A stretch of DNA of 39,125 bases from Parcubacteria group bacterium GW2011_GWA2_40_143 (GCA_000996035.1 LBYH01000005.1:1-39125); one strand, 5' to 3'. Positions 1 through 9,831 are shown, numbered from the stretch's first letter. Translations and numbers: made by a program. The notes: generated from the sequence alone by a model not told the origin.

Positions 1-483
1 ACTGGTATTCGGATAAAATTTCTTTAAAACCAAAGAAGGAACGAGAGAAAAAATGATTACGGCGGCCGCTATAAAATAAATTACGCTAAGAGCAAAAGAA
101 TTAAAAGCTCCTTGTTCCGCTTCCACAAAAAGACCTATTAAAAAAGTAAAAGTGAACAAAAAAGCCAAAATATAAAGAATAGCGGTAATAGCAAAATTAA
201 AAATTATTAATTGTTTCCAACCAAAATTTCCTTTTAAAAGCATCTTCTCCGCGCGATAGAGAGAAAATATGTAAATCAAAGAACTTAGCGCAGCAGGAAT
301 AAACAAGAATATGACCGATAAAAAATCTATGTCGAAAAAGATATCAATCTCCCAATAGCCAAAAGAATAATAATGGATTGCAAAAAGGGACAAGAAAAAT
401 AGAAATATCGCGCTCTTCCATCTTATTCGCGGTTTTTGCTCTAAAGTGTTGTTTATTTGATTCGCTAAAAATGATTCATTCAT
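1..483 (-). CDS. Partial multi-spanning membrane protein (C-terminus off the window)
   Basis: An open frame runs on the minus strand from an ATG at 483 to the left edge, giving 161 residues without a stop. The protein starts MNESFLANQINNTLEQ. After a short hydrophilic N-terminus it has about four hydrophobic segments (roughly residues 23-42, 49-72, 89-115 and 124-150), separated by short charged loops such as YRAEKM. No catalytic motif or family signature is recognised. It probably has its own promoter, since TATAAT lies at 507-502 on the minus strand with TTGCAT 16 nt upstream. It is divergent from groES. The coding call rests on the long open frame, the membrane-protein composition and the promoter placement. 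The function is unknown and the full length cannot be seen. Confidence 0.75.
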   Translation of the reverse strand, partial: MNESFLANQINNTLEQKPRIRWKSAIFLFFLSLFAIHYYSFGYWEIDIFFDIDFLSVIFLFIPAALSSLIYIFSLYRAEKMLLKGNFGWKQLIIFNFAITAILYILAFLFTFTFLIGLFVEAEQGAFNSFALSVIYFIAAAVIIFSLVPSLVLKKFYPNTS

Positions 484-501
484 TTTTCTATATTTAGATT
501 T

Positions 502-529
502 ATTATACTCCTTCTATAGAAAAATGCAA
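502..529 (-). promoter_or_regulatory. Sigma-70-type promoter of the partial membrane protein
   Basis: On the minus strand TTGCAT (529-524) and TATAAT (507-502) are separated by 16 nt. The -10 box ends 18 nt before the ATG at 483, which would give a leader of about 12 nt. This is inferred from consensus matching only. Confidence 0.55.
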
Positions 530-546
530 ACTTCGCAGCGCTACAT

Positions 547-642
547 TCAATAACTAATTGCAACACCTGTTTTCTCTAATAATACCTCAAGCGGAGTTTT
601 TCCGCCAAATCTTTTTCTTTGATGAGTATTTTTTGGAATAGT
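547..642 (-). pseudogene. C-terminal remnant of a DDE transposase (IS30-like)
   Basis: Translating the minus strand into the TGA at 549-547 gives IPKNTHQRKRFGGKTPLEVL followed by a short tail ending ISY. The pattern R-K-R-x-G-x-K-T-P-x-E-V is the typical end of IS30-type and related integrase-core transposases. IPKNT resembles a segment that in IS30 transposases lies further upstream, so the remnant may also have lost internal residues. No catalytic DDE residues and no upstream body are present. This is a dead fragment lying between the partial membrane protein and groES. Assignment to IS30 rather than IS3 or IS481 is tentative. Confidence 0.5.
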
Positions 643-671
643 TCCTAATGAACTAGGAACTAGGAACTATT
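637..671. repeat. Short inverted repeat beside the transposase remnant
   Basis: The 10-nt arm AATAGTTCCT (637-646) is matched in inverted form by AGGAACTATT (662-671). Between them AACTAGG is tandemly repeated (651-657 and 658-664). It lies just upstream of the groES -35 box. It could be a leftover transposon end or a transcription terminator for the minus-strand remnant; the sequence does not decide. Confidence 0.5.
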
Positions 672-675
672 TGAT

Positions 676-705
676 TTGACACATACTGCCAGTCTCTCTT
701 ATAAT
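676..705 (+). promoter_or_regulatory. Consensus sigma-70 promoter of groES-groEL
   Basis: A perfect TTGACA (676-681) and a perfect TATAAT (700-705) are separated by 18 nt. Transcription would start near 712, giving a leader of about 42 nt before the groES ATG. A CIRCE operator (TTAGCACTC-N9-GAGTGCTAA) was looked for by eye and is not present here. The only local dyad is a small TCGC/GCGA hairpin at 725-737. Confidence 0.85.
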
Positions 706-753
706 CCAAGACATTAAAGGCTAATCGCGCAAAGCGAATCTAATAAAAGCAAT

Positions 754-2741
<1,988 letters not shown>

Positions 2742-2760
2742 TAAACAACAAAGTAGTAAA

Positions 2761-2798
2761 AAACAAAAACTTGGCTATTTATAGCCAAGTTTTTGTTT
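2761..2798. terminator. Rho-independent terminator after groEL
   Basis: Perfect 18-bp arms (2761-2778 and 2781-2798) centred on TT form an A-rich/T-rich hairpin with the core CTTGGCTA. The right arm is T-rich, and because of the symmetry it could also work on the opposite strand. Confidence 0.88.
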
Positions 2799-2822
2799 AG
2801 CTTTAGATTGAGCATTGTAGTA

Positions 2823-2850
2823 TTGATTTTTATATTTGACATAGTATAAT
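2823..2850 (+). promoter_or_regulatory. Promoter of the RNase P RNA gene
   Basis: TTGATT (2823-2828) and TATAAT (2845-2850) are separated by 16 nt. The predicted start falls at about 2857, which agrees with the deduced 5' end of the RNase P RNA. Confidence 0.7.
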
Positions 2851-2858
2851 GAGTGTGG

Positions 2859-3220
2859 TTTTACATCGCGCGACTGCTCCGCTTATAGCGGGGAGGAAAG
2901 TCCGAACACGTCCGGCTTTAAGCCGGAGGACGGTAGCGGGTAACGCCCGTCTGCCTCGCTTATAGCGTGGCAAGGGATGCGAGCAGAGACGTTGGCTTAA
3001 GAGATTAAGCCAAAGCCCTTATGGGGTTAGCTCGGGCGGAAACGCTCGGGGTGAAACGGCTAAATTCCTACCTACGCGCAAGGCCGTATTCTGTCAGGTT
3101 TAAAGCTTGACAGAAAGTGCCGCTTGACCGCCGGAGTAATTCGGCGGCTAGATAAATAGTCGCGCTTTGCTTTTCGCCATTTGGCGAGGCAAAGACAGAA
3201 TTCGGCTTATAGATGTGAAA
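2859..3220 (+). ncRNA. rnpB: RNase P RNA (bacterial type A-like)
   Basis: This is the catalytic RNA of RNase P, which makes the 5' ends of tRNAs. The conserved core is plain: GGAGGAAAGTCCGAACAC near 2892, GGGTAACGCCCG (near 2938-2950), GGGTGAAACGGCTAAATTCC region (near 3048-3068), and the 3' signature GACAGAATTCGGCTTATAG (3194-3212). Terminal helix P1 can form between 2859-2867 and 3212-3220 with one wobble pair, which sets the limits. The length of about 360 nt is normal. A promoter lies just upstream and a hairpin terminator just downstream, so it is a separate transcription unit. The exact ends are inferred from P1 pairing. Confidence 0.93.
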
Positions 3221-3228
3221 TCAAATAT

Positions 3229-3263
3229 CAAACAATCCTTCGCTTACGGCGAAGGATTGTTTG
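3229..3263 (+). terminator. Hairpin terminator after RNase P RNA
   Basis: Perfect 15-bp arms (3229-3243 and 3249-3263) enclose a 5-nt TTACG loop. The stem is GC-rich near the loop and A/T-rich at the base. Only a weak T-run follows. Confidence 0.8.
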
Positions 3264-3290
3264 TATAAATATCCATTTTTGTTTTATAAT
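3261..3290 (+). promoter_or_regulatory. Probable promoter of the O-antigen-ligase-like/murJ unit
   Basis: TTGTAT (3261-3266) and a perfect TATAAT (3285-3290) are separated by 18 nt, about 40 nt before the ATG at 3330. The -35 match is weak. Confidence 0.5.
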
Positions 3291-3329
3291 AAAGAAACAA
3301 ATAATTAACAGCTTATTAAAGTAAAAAAA

Positions 3330-5747
3330 ATGAATAATATTGAAAAAGAAACAGAAGCCGTAAAATTGTCGGATAAAAGTGAACTAAAGAAGAAAACACT
3401 TTCTTTTGAAAAAATTTCGTATTGGATTATCGGCGCGATTTTGTTTTTAATGCCTGTCTTTGTTTTTCCGAATTTTGTCGCTCCCGTTCATCCCATGAAG
3501 ACGACACTTTTTTTCGGGGGAGTTTTTGCCGCCGCCGCTTTTTGGCTTTTTGGCTTTTTTAAAAAAGGCTCAATCAAGTTTACCGGCAATGTTCTTTACT
3601 TCGTTTTCGGTTTAATGCTGGCGGTCTGGCTTGCTTCGTCTTTTTACTCATTAAACGCTGGCAATTCTTTTTTTGGCAAGATAAACAGCATAGAAACATT
3701 TTTCATGCTTTTGGCGATGGCGTTATATATGTTTCTTGTGTCAAATCATTTTAAGACGGAAAAAAGATTATTTAATTTTTTCTTGATTGTCTTTGTTTCC
3801 GCCGCCGTGGTTTTTATCTATCAAGCGGTTCACTTGCTTTTGGGTTTTGATCTTTTGCCTTTGGCTTATTTTAAACCAAAGGCGGCCAACCTTGTGGGTA
3901 AATGGAACGACTTTTCAATATTTTTTGGTTTGATTGGCGTATTATCTTTGGTATTTTTCCGGACATTTAAATCAAGCGCGATGGTCAAAACGATTCTTAT
4001 CGCCGCTTTGGCGACAACGGTCATCGTCCTTGTTTTTACAAACTTTCTTTTAAATTGGATTGTGCTTGGTTCCATCGCTCTGATTGTTTTAGTATATTCT
4101 TTATTTAAGAAAGATATTAAGAACAAGATTAAAACAATAAAAGTTCCGCTTTTGTTTATTGTTTTGGCTTTATTTTTTATACTCTTTAGAGGTATTTCCG
4201 GCGATATTTCCACGAGCGTCGGTCTTGGCACTTCCGAAGTGAGACCGGCTTTCTCTTCCACCATGAGCATTGCAAAAGGCGTTATCAAGGAGGGACCGGT
4301 TCGCGCCGCGCTCGGGAGCGGTCCGAATACTTTTTCAATTCTATGGGCTAGAATGAAGCCGCTTAGCGTGAATAACACCATCTTTTGGAACACGAATTTT
4401 CCTTCGGGGCTGGGGCACGCGCCAACACTCTTGGCCACAACCGGTATTTTGGGCGGACTTTCTCTCTTGTTTTTTGCCATTATGTTTTTAAAACAAGGAC
4501 TTTACGTGTTTAAGAGTGGGCGCGCTGACGGAGACTTTTTAACCGCTGTCGGTTGGGCGTCATTTTTGGGCGCGGCTTATCTTTGGATTATGATTGTGTT
4601 TTATACTCCAGGGATAGTTATCATGTCTTTGGCGTTTGCTTTAACCGGCATAATGATTTCCACTTTGTCCTTATTAAGAAACAGCAAAGAGAGGGAATTG
4701 TCTTTCGCGGGCAAGAAGATGGGCTTTATTTTTAGCGGGGTGATTTTGGTAATGATTATAGGCGCGGCGGCTCTCTTCTATATGCAAGCCTCTAAATTTT
4801 TGGCTCTTGGTTATTATGGAAAGGGGGTAAAAGCATTTAATATCAACGGCGATATTGGTGTCGCTGAGAATAATCTTAAAAAGGCGGTTTTTTTAGACGG
4901 AAATCAAGATGAGTATAGAAGATCTTTGGCGGAGCTTGGTTTGGTTAAAATTAACAGCGGTGTTTATAAGCCGGGAGAATCGGAAGAAGAAACGATAAAA
5001 TTTGGCGAAGCTCTAAACTATTCCATAGAAGTTGCCAAAATGGCGACAAAAGTTGATAGTTTAAGCGCTGAGAACTGGATGCAATTGGGCGGCGTGTATG
5101 AATTGGCCGCCAAGTATGGAATAGAGAATGCCGAGGAAATGGCGATGGTTTCTTATCAAGAAGCAGCTAAAGTTTCTCCTTTGAATCCCAATCCGTTTTA
5201 TTTGGCGGCAAGATTAAAGTTCTTGCTTGGTAAGAACAGCGAAGCCAAGGAATATTTAGATTACGCTCTTTCTCTAAAGCCGGATTTCGCTTCCGCGCTT
5301 TATCTCGCGGCGCAAATTCAAATTAAAGAAGGGAATACAAAAGAGGCCATTATGAAGATGATACAAGCGGCTGTTGCCGCGCCCGGAGATATCGGATTGC
5401 ATTTCCAGTTGGGCGTGCTTGCTTACCAAAATAAGGATATGGAAACGGCTCGTCTGGCTTTTGAAAAAGTAATTCTTCTCAATCCATTTTACGCCAATGC
5501 CAAGTATTTTCTCGGCTTGATATATGACGGACAGGGTTTAAACGAACAAGCTTTGGAGCAGTTTAAAGGAATACTTGAAACCAATCCCGGCAATAAAGAA
5601 GTGGAAAAGATAATTCAAAATATTTTGAGCGGCAAGGGCGCTTTGAGTGGTGTTGCCACGCTACAAGGCGTTAATCCTCCAATTTCCGATAAAACAGATG
5701 ACAAGTTAAAAGAACCGAACGAGATTGAAGATAAAAAATCCGAATAA
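3330..5747 (+). CDS. O-antigen ligase-like polytopic membrane protein with C-terminal TPR domain
   Basis: This 805-residue protein has a hydrophilic N-terminus of about 30 residues, then roughly a dozen membrane segments to about residue 490, then a soluble region rich in tetratricopeptide repeats (about residues 500-780; for example NPNPFYLAARLKFLLGKNSE and NPFYANAKYFLGLIYDGQGL). The membrane part carries a Wzy_C-like periplasmic loop: GSGPNTFSILWARMKP followed by SGLGHAPTLLATTGILGGL. In the family such proteins polymerise or ligate lipid-linked glycans at the outer face of the membrane. The TPR tail probably recruits partners. It is 2 nt upstream of murJ, which suggests cotranscription in envelope assembly. 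The specific substrate cannot be told. Confidence 0.82.
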   Translation: MNNIEKETEAVKLSDKSELKKKTLSFEKISYWIIGAILFLMPVFVFPNFVAPVHPMKTTLFFGGVFAAAAFWLFGFFKKGSIKFTGNVLYFVFGLMLAVWLASSFYSLNAGNSFFGKINSIETFFMLLAMALYMFLVSNHFKTEKRLFNFFLIVFVSAAVVFIYQAVHLLLGFDLLPLAYFKPKAANLVGKWNDFSIFFGLIGVLSLVFFRTFKSSAMVKTILIAALATTVIVLVFTNFLLNWIVLGSIALIVLVYSLFKKDIKNKIKTIKVPLLFIVLALFFILFRGISGDISTSVGLGTSEVRPAFSSTMSIAKGVIKEGPVRAALGSGPNTFSILWARMKPLSVNNTIFWNTNFPSGLGHAPTLLATTGILGGLSLLFFAIMFLKQGLYVFKSGRADGDFLTAVGWASFLGAAYLWIMIVFYTPGIVIMSLAFALTGIMISTLSLLRNSKERELSFAGKKMGFIFSGVILVMIIGAAALFYMQASKFLALGYYGKGVKAFNINGDIGVAENNLKKAVFLDGNQDEYRRSLAELGLVKINSGVYKPGESEEETIKFGEALNYSIEVAKMATKVDSLSAENWMQLGGVYELAAKYGIENAEEMAMVSYQEAAKVSPLNPNPFYLAARLKFLLGKNSEAKEYLDYALSLKPDFASALYLAAQIQIKEGNTKEAIMKMIQAAVAAPGDIGLHFQLGVLAYQNKDMETARLAFEKVILLNPFYANAKYFLGLIYDGQGLNEQALEQFKGILETNPGNKEVEKIIQNILSGKGALSGVATLQGVNPPISDKTDDKLKEPNEIEDKKSE

Positions 5748-5749
5748 CC

Positions 5750-7429
5750 ATGGTAAAGAAGATTCTCAGGATTTTTAATTATGAACTTGGCGGCCTGCAC
5801 AAGGCCGCCTTGGTTTTGGCTTTCTCCTCTGTTATTTCGGCTTTTCTGGGTATCTTTAGAGACAGATTACTCGCCTCCAAATTTGGCGCTAGCGAATCTC
5901 TGGACATATATTACGCCGCTTTTAAAATTCCTGATCTTCTTTATATTGCACTTTTATCTTTGGTTTCCGTTACTGTTCTTATTCCGATATTTTTGGATAA
6001 AAATTACAAATCGCAAAAAGAAGCCGGCCGATTCTTAAATGGCATATTAACTTCTTTTTTGCTGGCTGTCGCCGCGCTTAGCGTGGCGGCTTTTTTTGCC
6101 ACTCCTTACTTTGTCGGTCTGGTGGCGCCAGGTTTTGGCGATGAGGCAAGCGCCAAATTGATTTTAGTCACCAAGGTGTTGCTTTTATCACCGCTTTTTT
6201 TAGGGCTTTCCAACCTTCTTTCAAGCGTAGTTCAATCTTACAATAAGTTTTTTATCTACGCCCTTAGTCCTGTTTTTTACAATGCTGGCATTATTTTCGG
6301 CATAGTCTTTTTTTCAGAAAAGTATGGATTGGTCGGGGTGGCCATGGGTGTGGCTTTTGGGGCATTTCTGCACCTTGCGGTTCAGTTGCCTACCGTTTTT
6401 AAATTGGGCTTTATCCCTATGGCGAGTCTTAAAATAAATCTCAAAGAAACTCTAATGGTGGCTAAAATGTCTTTGCCGCGCACCTTTGGATTGGGGCTTA
6501 ATCAAATCGCTTTAATTTTTATAACCGCCTTTGCTTCTTTTCTCGGCGCGGGCAGTATTGCCGTGTTTAATCTTTCTTTTAATTTGCAGTCGGTTCCTTT
6601 GGCGGTAATAGGAGTCAGCTACAGCGTAGCCGCTTTCCCCACTCTGGCAAAGTATTTTGTAAGAAATCAGAAAGAAGAATTCAACGCGCACGTGGTGGCG
6701 GCCGCGAGGCAGATCTTGTTTTGGTCGGCGCCGGTGTCCGCTCTGGTGATAGTGTTGCGCGCTCAAATAGTAAGAGTTATTCTGGGCGCCGGAGAATTTG
6801 GCTGGCGCGACACCAGACTTACCGCCGCCGCGTTGGCTATCTTTGCCGTTTCGGTTACGGCTCAAGCTGGTATCATTCTTTTTACAAGAGCTTTTTACGC
6901 CGCAGGCAAAACATGGAAACCGGTCGTAATCAATCTGGTATCCACTGTTTTTATAATTATCGCTTCTTTTTTTTCTTTAAAATTCTTCGGAGCCTTCGCT
7001 AGTCACGAGGCAGTCATAAAAGAAGCGTTGAGAGTCGGCGATGTGGCTTCATCCGGCGTGTTGGCTTTGCCGGCGGTATTTTCCATGGGAATGATTTTGA
7101 ACGTGTTTCTTTTGTTAATTATTTTTCAGAAAGAATTCGGCTCAATATGCCAATTGTTGGCAAAAACTTTTTTTCAGGTTGTTTTTTCTTCTTTCGCTTT
7201 AGCCACCGTGTCTTATCTCTCTCTTAATATTTTTGATGATATTTTTGATATAAACACTTTTATTGGAATATTTTCTCAAGGCGCTTTGGCGGCCGCTTTC
7301 GGTTTTGCCGCGTGGTATCTTGTTTTAAAGTTCATGAAAAGCAACGAACTTGAAGAAATTGCCAAATCTCTAAGACAAAAATTCTGGAAAACAAATGTCA
7401 TCGCTCCGGAACCGGACAGGATAGATTAA
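5750..7429 (+). CDS. murJ: MurJ-type lipid II flippase
   Basis: This 559-residue integral membrane protein of the MVF/MurJ branch of the MOP superfamily flips lipid-linked peptidoglycan precursors across the membrane. The family start is visible (KAALVLAFSSVISAFLGIFRDRLLASKFGAS), including the conserved FRDRLLA motif. It continues with FYAAFKIPDLLY-like text, the LLLSPLFLGLSNLLSSVVQSYNKFFIYALSPVFYN region and FTRAFYAAGKTWKPV in the second half, with about 14 hydrophobic segments. The length is slightly above that of E. coli MurJ. It begins 2 nt after the preceding stop and is probably translationally coupled. MurB, further downstream, supports a peptidoglycan role over a wzx-type flippase, although that alternative is not fully excluded. 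Confidence 0.88.
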   Translation: MVKKILRIFNYELGGLHKAALVLAFSSVISAFLGIFRDRLLASKFGASESLDIYYAAFKIPDLLYIALLSLVSVTVLIPIFLDKNYKSQKEAGRFLNGILTSFLLAVAALSVAAFFATPYFVGLVAPGFGDEASAKLILVTKVLLLSPLFLGLSNLLSSVVQSYNKFFIYALSPVFYNAGIIFGIVFFSEKYGLVGVAMGVAFGAFLHLAVQLPTVFKLGFIPMASLKINLKETLMVAKMSLPRTFGLGLNQIALIFITAFASFLGAGSIAVFNLSFNLQSVPLAVIGVSYSVAAFPTLAKYFVRNQKEEFNAHVVAAARQILFWSAPVSALVIVLRAQIVRVILGAGEFGWRDTRLTAAALAIFAVSVTAQAGIILFTRAFYAAGKTWKPVVINLVSTVFIIIASFFSLKFFGAFASHEAVIKEALRVGDVASSGVLALPAVFSMGMILNVFLLLIIFQKEFGSICQLLAKTFFQVVFSSFALATVSYLSLNIFDDIFDINTFIGIFSQGALAAAFGFAAWYLVLKFMKSNELEEIAKSLRQKFWKTNVIAPEPDRID

Positions 7430-7445
7430 TTCCAAGTGGAGTTTT

Positions 7446-7514
7446 ATGGGCTATTCTGCTATTATTTAGCGCATGAATAGCAGTAATATACGTAACTTTT
7501 CTATTATAGCCCAT
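7446..7514 (+). promoter_or_regulatory. Nested inverted repeats enclosing the lepA start codon
   Basis: The outer arms ATGGGCTAT (7446-7454) and ATAGCCCAT (7506-7514) are perfectly complementary. Inside them CTGCTATT (7456-7463) pairs with AATAGCAG (7476-7483), leaving a 12-nt loop that contains the lepA ATG (7473-7475). The structure could control initiation. TATTAT at 7460-7465 could alternatively be a -10 box for a leaderless mRNA. Confidence 0.45.
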
Positions 7515-9263
7515 ATTGATCACGGCAAGAGTACTCTTGCCGACAGGATTCTTGAGATAACCGGCTCGGTTGAAAAGAGAAAGATGAAAGAGCAATTGCT
7601 TGACTCAATGGAATTGGAAAGAGAAAGGGGAATAACGATTAAAATGCAACCGGTGAGAATGAAGTTTAAGGATCATGTTTTAAATCTAATAGACACACCC
7701 GGCCACATTGATTTTAATTACGAAGTTTCCAGAGCACTAAAGGCGGTGGAGGGTGCCGTTTTACTCGTTGATGCCACGCAAGGCGTGCAAGCGCAAACCA
7801 TCACAAACGTGGAAATGGCGAAATGTCTCGGCTTGGTGATAATACCTGTTTTAAACAAAATAGATCTGCCAACGGCGAGGATAGATGAAGTTAAAAAAGA
7901 AGTAATGGAATTTTTGGAATGCGGCGAAGAAGAAGTTTTGCAAGTTTCCGGCAAGACCGGCGCCGGCGTGGAAGAGCTCTTGAGCGAGATTGTAAAACGC
8001 GTTCCTCCGCCCAAAGAAGAAATATCAAGCGGAGCGAGAGCCATCGTGTTTGACTTTGAATATTCACTCCATCAGGGAATGATTGTGTACGTAAGAGTAA
8101 CCGATGGCGAGATAAAAAAAGGCGATCAGCTCAAGCTTTATCAAGCGGGAGAAATATTTTCAGTCGGTGAGATCGGTTTCTTTTCGCCGGAAAAAAAGCC
8201 GGCAGATTCTCTTTCCGCCGGCGAGATCGGTTATATCGTTACCGCCATAAAAAAGGCCAGCATTGGCACGGTGGGAGACACGGTGGTATCCGTTAAAGAG
8301 CCGCTGTCGCCGCTGGGCGGCTATATGCAGCCTAAACCCGTGGTATGGGCCAGCATCTATCCGGAATCGCAAGAAGATCTGGCGGAGTTCAGACGCTCGC
8401 TTGAGAGACTCAAACTCTCAGATAGCTCGCTCTCTTTTGAAGAAGAGCAAAGTGGATCAATGGGGCGGGGCTTTAGATGCGGCTTTTTGGGGATGCTTCA
8501 TTTGGAAATAGTGATAGAAAGACTTAAAAGAGAATTTAATCTTAATCTTGTGGTGGCAATGCCGACTATCACTTACAAGGTGTTACTCATGGACGACAAA
8601 GAAGTGGAAATTTATTCTCCTAATCTTTTTCCTGAAGAGAATCTTATTAAAAAAGTTTTTGAGCAGTGGGTTGATATGCAGATAATAATACCGCCGGACA
8701 GGCTCGGCGGCTTAATGCCGCTGCTTTACGAGCACGAGGCGGAAGTGGGCGAGATGGAGCAATTCGGCAAGAGCAGAAATATAATAAACGCTAAAATGCC
8801 GCTGAGAGAATTGATGAGAAACTTTTTTGACGAACTTAAAAGCGTTACATCCGGTTACGGTTCTTTAAGTTATAAAATATCGGGCATGAGGGAAGCGCCA
8901 AACGGCAGTATCGTGAAGCTGGATATTTACGTGGCGGAGGAGATAATTCCGGCTTTTTCAAAAATTGTGAGCAAAGCGCGGGTGGAAAAAGATGCCGAGG
9001 TGGCGGTGGAGAAACTTAAAGATCTCATACCAAGAGCGCTTTTTGCCATTAAGATTCAGGCCAAGGCGCTTGGCAGAATATTGGCTTCAAGATCTATCAC
9101 TCCGCTTAAAAAAGACGTTACCGGTTATTTGTACGGAGGAGATATAACCAGAAAAAAGAAACTCTGGGAAAAACAAAAAAGAGGCAAAGAAAAACTCAAA
9201 AAACTTGGCAAAGGCAACGTAAATATCCCCCAGGATGTGTTTGTGAAAATGATGCAGGGGTGA
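7473..9263 (+). CDS. lepA: Elongation factor 4 (LepA), translational GTPase
   Basis: This 596-residue ribosome-associated GTPase can back-translocate stalled ribosomes. The G domain is complete: G1 AHIDHGKST (about residues 12-20), the switch region ERERGITIK, G3 DTPGHIDF, G4 NKIDLP and the G5 region. Family features follow: GQVKxGD-like KKGDQLKLY, GFRCGFLGMLHLEI, the domain with SxxAGYGSLSY-like SVTSGYGSLSYKI, and the LepA-specific C-terminal domain ending in ALGRILASRSITPLKKDVTGYLYGGDITRKKKLWEKQKRGKEKLK, which separates it from EF-G (only key pieces cited). The length equals the family norm. The ATG at 7473 sits in a hairpin loop. The stop overlaps a dispersed repeat (9262-9296). Confidence 0.97.
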   Translation: MNSSNIRNFSIIAHIDHGKSTLADRILEITGSVEKRKMKEQLLDSMELERERGITIKMQPVRMKFKDHVLNLIDTPGHIDFNYEVSRALKAVEGAVLLVDATQGVQAQTITNVEMAKCLGLVIIPVLNKIDLPTARIDEVKKEVMEFLECGEEEVLQVSGKTGAGVEELLSEIVKRVPPPKEEISSGARAIVFDFEYSLHQGMIVYVRVTDGEIKKGDQLKLYQAGEIFSVGEIGFFSPEKKPADSLSAGEIGYIVTAIKKASIGTVGDTVVSVKEPLSPLGGYMQPKPVVWASIYPESQEDLAEFRRSLERLKLSDSSLSFEEEQSGSMGRGFRCGFLGMLHLEIVIERLKREFNLNLVVAMPTITYKVLLMDDKEVEIYSPNLFPEENLIKKVFEQWVDMQIIIPPDRLGGLMPLLYEHEAEVGEMEQFGKSRNIINAKMPLRELMRNFFDELKSVTSGYGSLSYKISGMREAPNGSIVKLDIYVAEEIIPAFSKIVSKARVEKDAEVAVEKLKDLIPRALFAIKIQAKALGRILASRSITPLKKDVTGYLYGGDITRKKKLWEKQKRGKEKLKKLGKGNVNIPQDVFVKMMQG

Positions 9264-9296
9264 GTCGAGCAAATGATACTGTTTCGTAATTCAAAG
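9262..9296 (+). repeat. Dispersed repeat copy behind lepA
   Basis: This 35-nt stretch contains TTTCGTAATTCAAAG preceded by GAGCAAAT and a variable TGATACTG. It matches, with about four mismatches, the reverse complement of the left end of the inverted-repeat element at 36876-37016. It starts inside the lepA stop codon. This looks like a solo end of the same repeat family. Confidence 0.65.
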
Positions 9297-9300
9297 ATTA

Positions 9301-9414
9301 CTAATAAAAGGCCGGCAATATGAGAGACATAATCATGCCAAGAGCGGCTATGATGCTGATGACTGTCCAAATGATTTGGTGTCTTCTTTTTTGGCGATGG
9401 GTTTTTCCTAACAT
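9301..9414 (-). CDS. 37-residue single-pass membrane peptide (short hidden gene)
   Basis: A minus-strand frame from the ATG at 9414 to the TAG at 9303-9301 encodes 37 residues. It starts with a strongly basic stretch (MLGKTHRQKRRHQ), continues with one hydrophobic helix (about residues 14-35, IIWTVISIIAALGMIMSLIL), and ends PAFY. Support comes from the promoter on the same strand, TTGAAA (9449-9444), a 17-nt spacer and TATTAT (9426-9421), with the ATG 6 nt after the -10 box, so the mRNA would be leaderless. It is convergent with lepA and divergent from the FtsB-like gene, only 20 nt from that start codon. The topology (N-in, basic tail, one helix) is inferred. No family is recognised. Confidence 0.55.
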   Translation of the reverse strand: MLGKTHRQKRRHQIIWTVISIIAALGMIMSLILPAFY

Positions 9415-9416
9415 AT

Positions 9417-9425
9417 TGGTATAAT
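9417..9425 (+). promoter_or_regulatory. Extended -10 promoter of the FtsB-like gene
   Basis: TGGTATAAT (9417-9425) is an extended -10 box 9 nt before the ATG at 9435, implying a leaderless or nearly leaderless transcript. The -10 box overlaps the minus-strand -10 (9426-9421) of the small gene, so the two promoters probably exclude each other. Confidence 0.65.
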
Positions 9426-9449
9426 AATATTTATATGCTGGAATTTCAA
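9421..9449 (-). promoter_or_regulatory. Promoter of the 37-residue peptide gene
   Basis: On the minus strand TTGAAA (9449-9444) and TATTAT (9426-9421) have a 17-nt spacer. Each hexamer matches consensus at five of six positions. The -35 box lies inside the divergent FtsB-like coding region. Confidence 0.55.
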
Positions 9450-9818
9450 GAAAAACAAAAAACCAGAAAACTTATATATTCAAATTGGAGCTTGATGATA
9501 CTTTCAATAGCTGCTGTTCTTATGTTTTTTTCTCTCGCTAAGATTTATGTAAAAAGCAGAGAAGCCAAAGCTAAAAACGAGGAAATAATAAATATTCTTG
9601 AAACGGCAAAAGAAAGGGGACTAAGCATAAAAGAAGGAATAGAGCGTCTTGAAGGAGAGTTTGGAGCGGAAAAGGAAATTCGCGACAGATTTGACGTGGC
9701 GAAACCGGGCGAGAAGGCGATTGTGATAATAAACAGATCGGAGGAAACTCCATCGCCGCCGGAAAAAAAGGAAAGCTTTATTCTTAAGCTCTGGCATGTT
9801 ATAAATATCTTTGATTAA
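9435..9818 (+). CDS. FtsB/DivIC-like septum formation protein
   Basis: This 127-residue bitopic membrane protein has a short cytoplasmic N-terminus (MLEFQEKQKTRK), one membrane segment (about residues 17-38, SLMILSIAAVLMFFSLAKIY), a coiled coil (about 42-85, rich in K/E with heptad-like hydrophobics), and a post-coil IRDRFDVAKPGEKAIVI segment. This architecture and the R-x-x-x-x-x-A-K-P-G-E motif are typical of the septum formation initiator family (FtsB/DivIC), which bridges divisome and peptidoglycan synthesis. A charged tail with PSPPEKKE and a final amphipathic stretch is an addition. It has its own extended -10 promoter. It sits next to tRNA-Gly and murB, consistent with a wall/division role. 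Confidence 0.78.
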   Translation: MLEFQEKQKTRKLIYSNWSLMILSIAAVLMFFSLAKIYVKSREAKAKNEEIINILETAKERGLSIKEGIERLEGEFGAEKEIRDRFDVAKPGEKAIVIINRSEETPSPPEKKESFILKLWHVINIFD

Positions 9819-9831
9819 GCTTTAGAAAAAA

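Noticed and set aside
2836-2850. TTGACA at 2836-2841 as the -35 box of the RNase P RNA gene
   Set aside because: It is only 3 nt from the TATAAT; TTGATT at 2823-2828 has a workable 16-nt spacer instead.
3866-4480. Long minus-strand open frame of 204 codons inside the O-antigen-ligase-like gene
   Set aside because: It is the antisense shadow of a clear membrane-protein gene, has unnatural composition and no start context.
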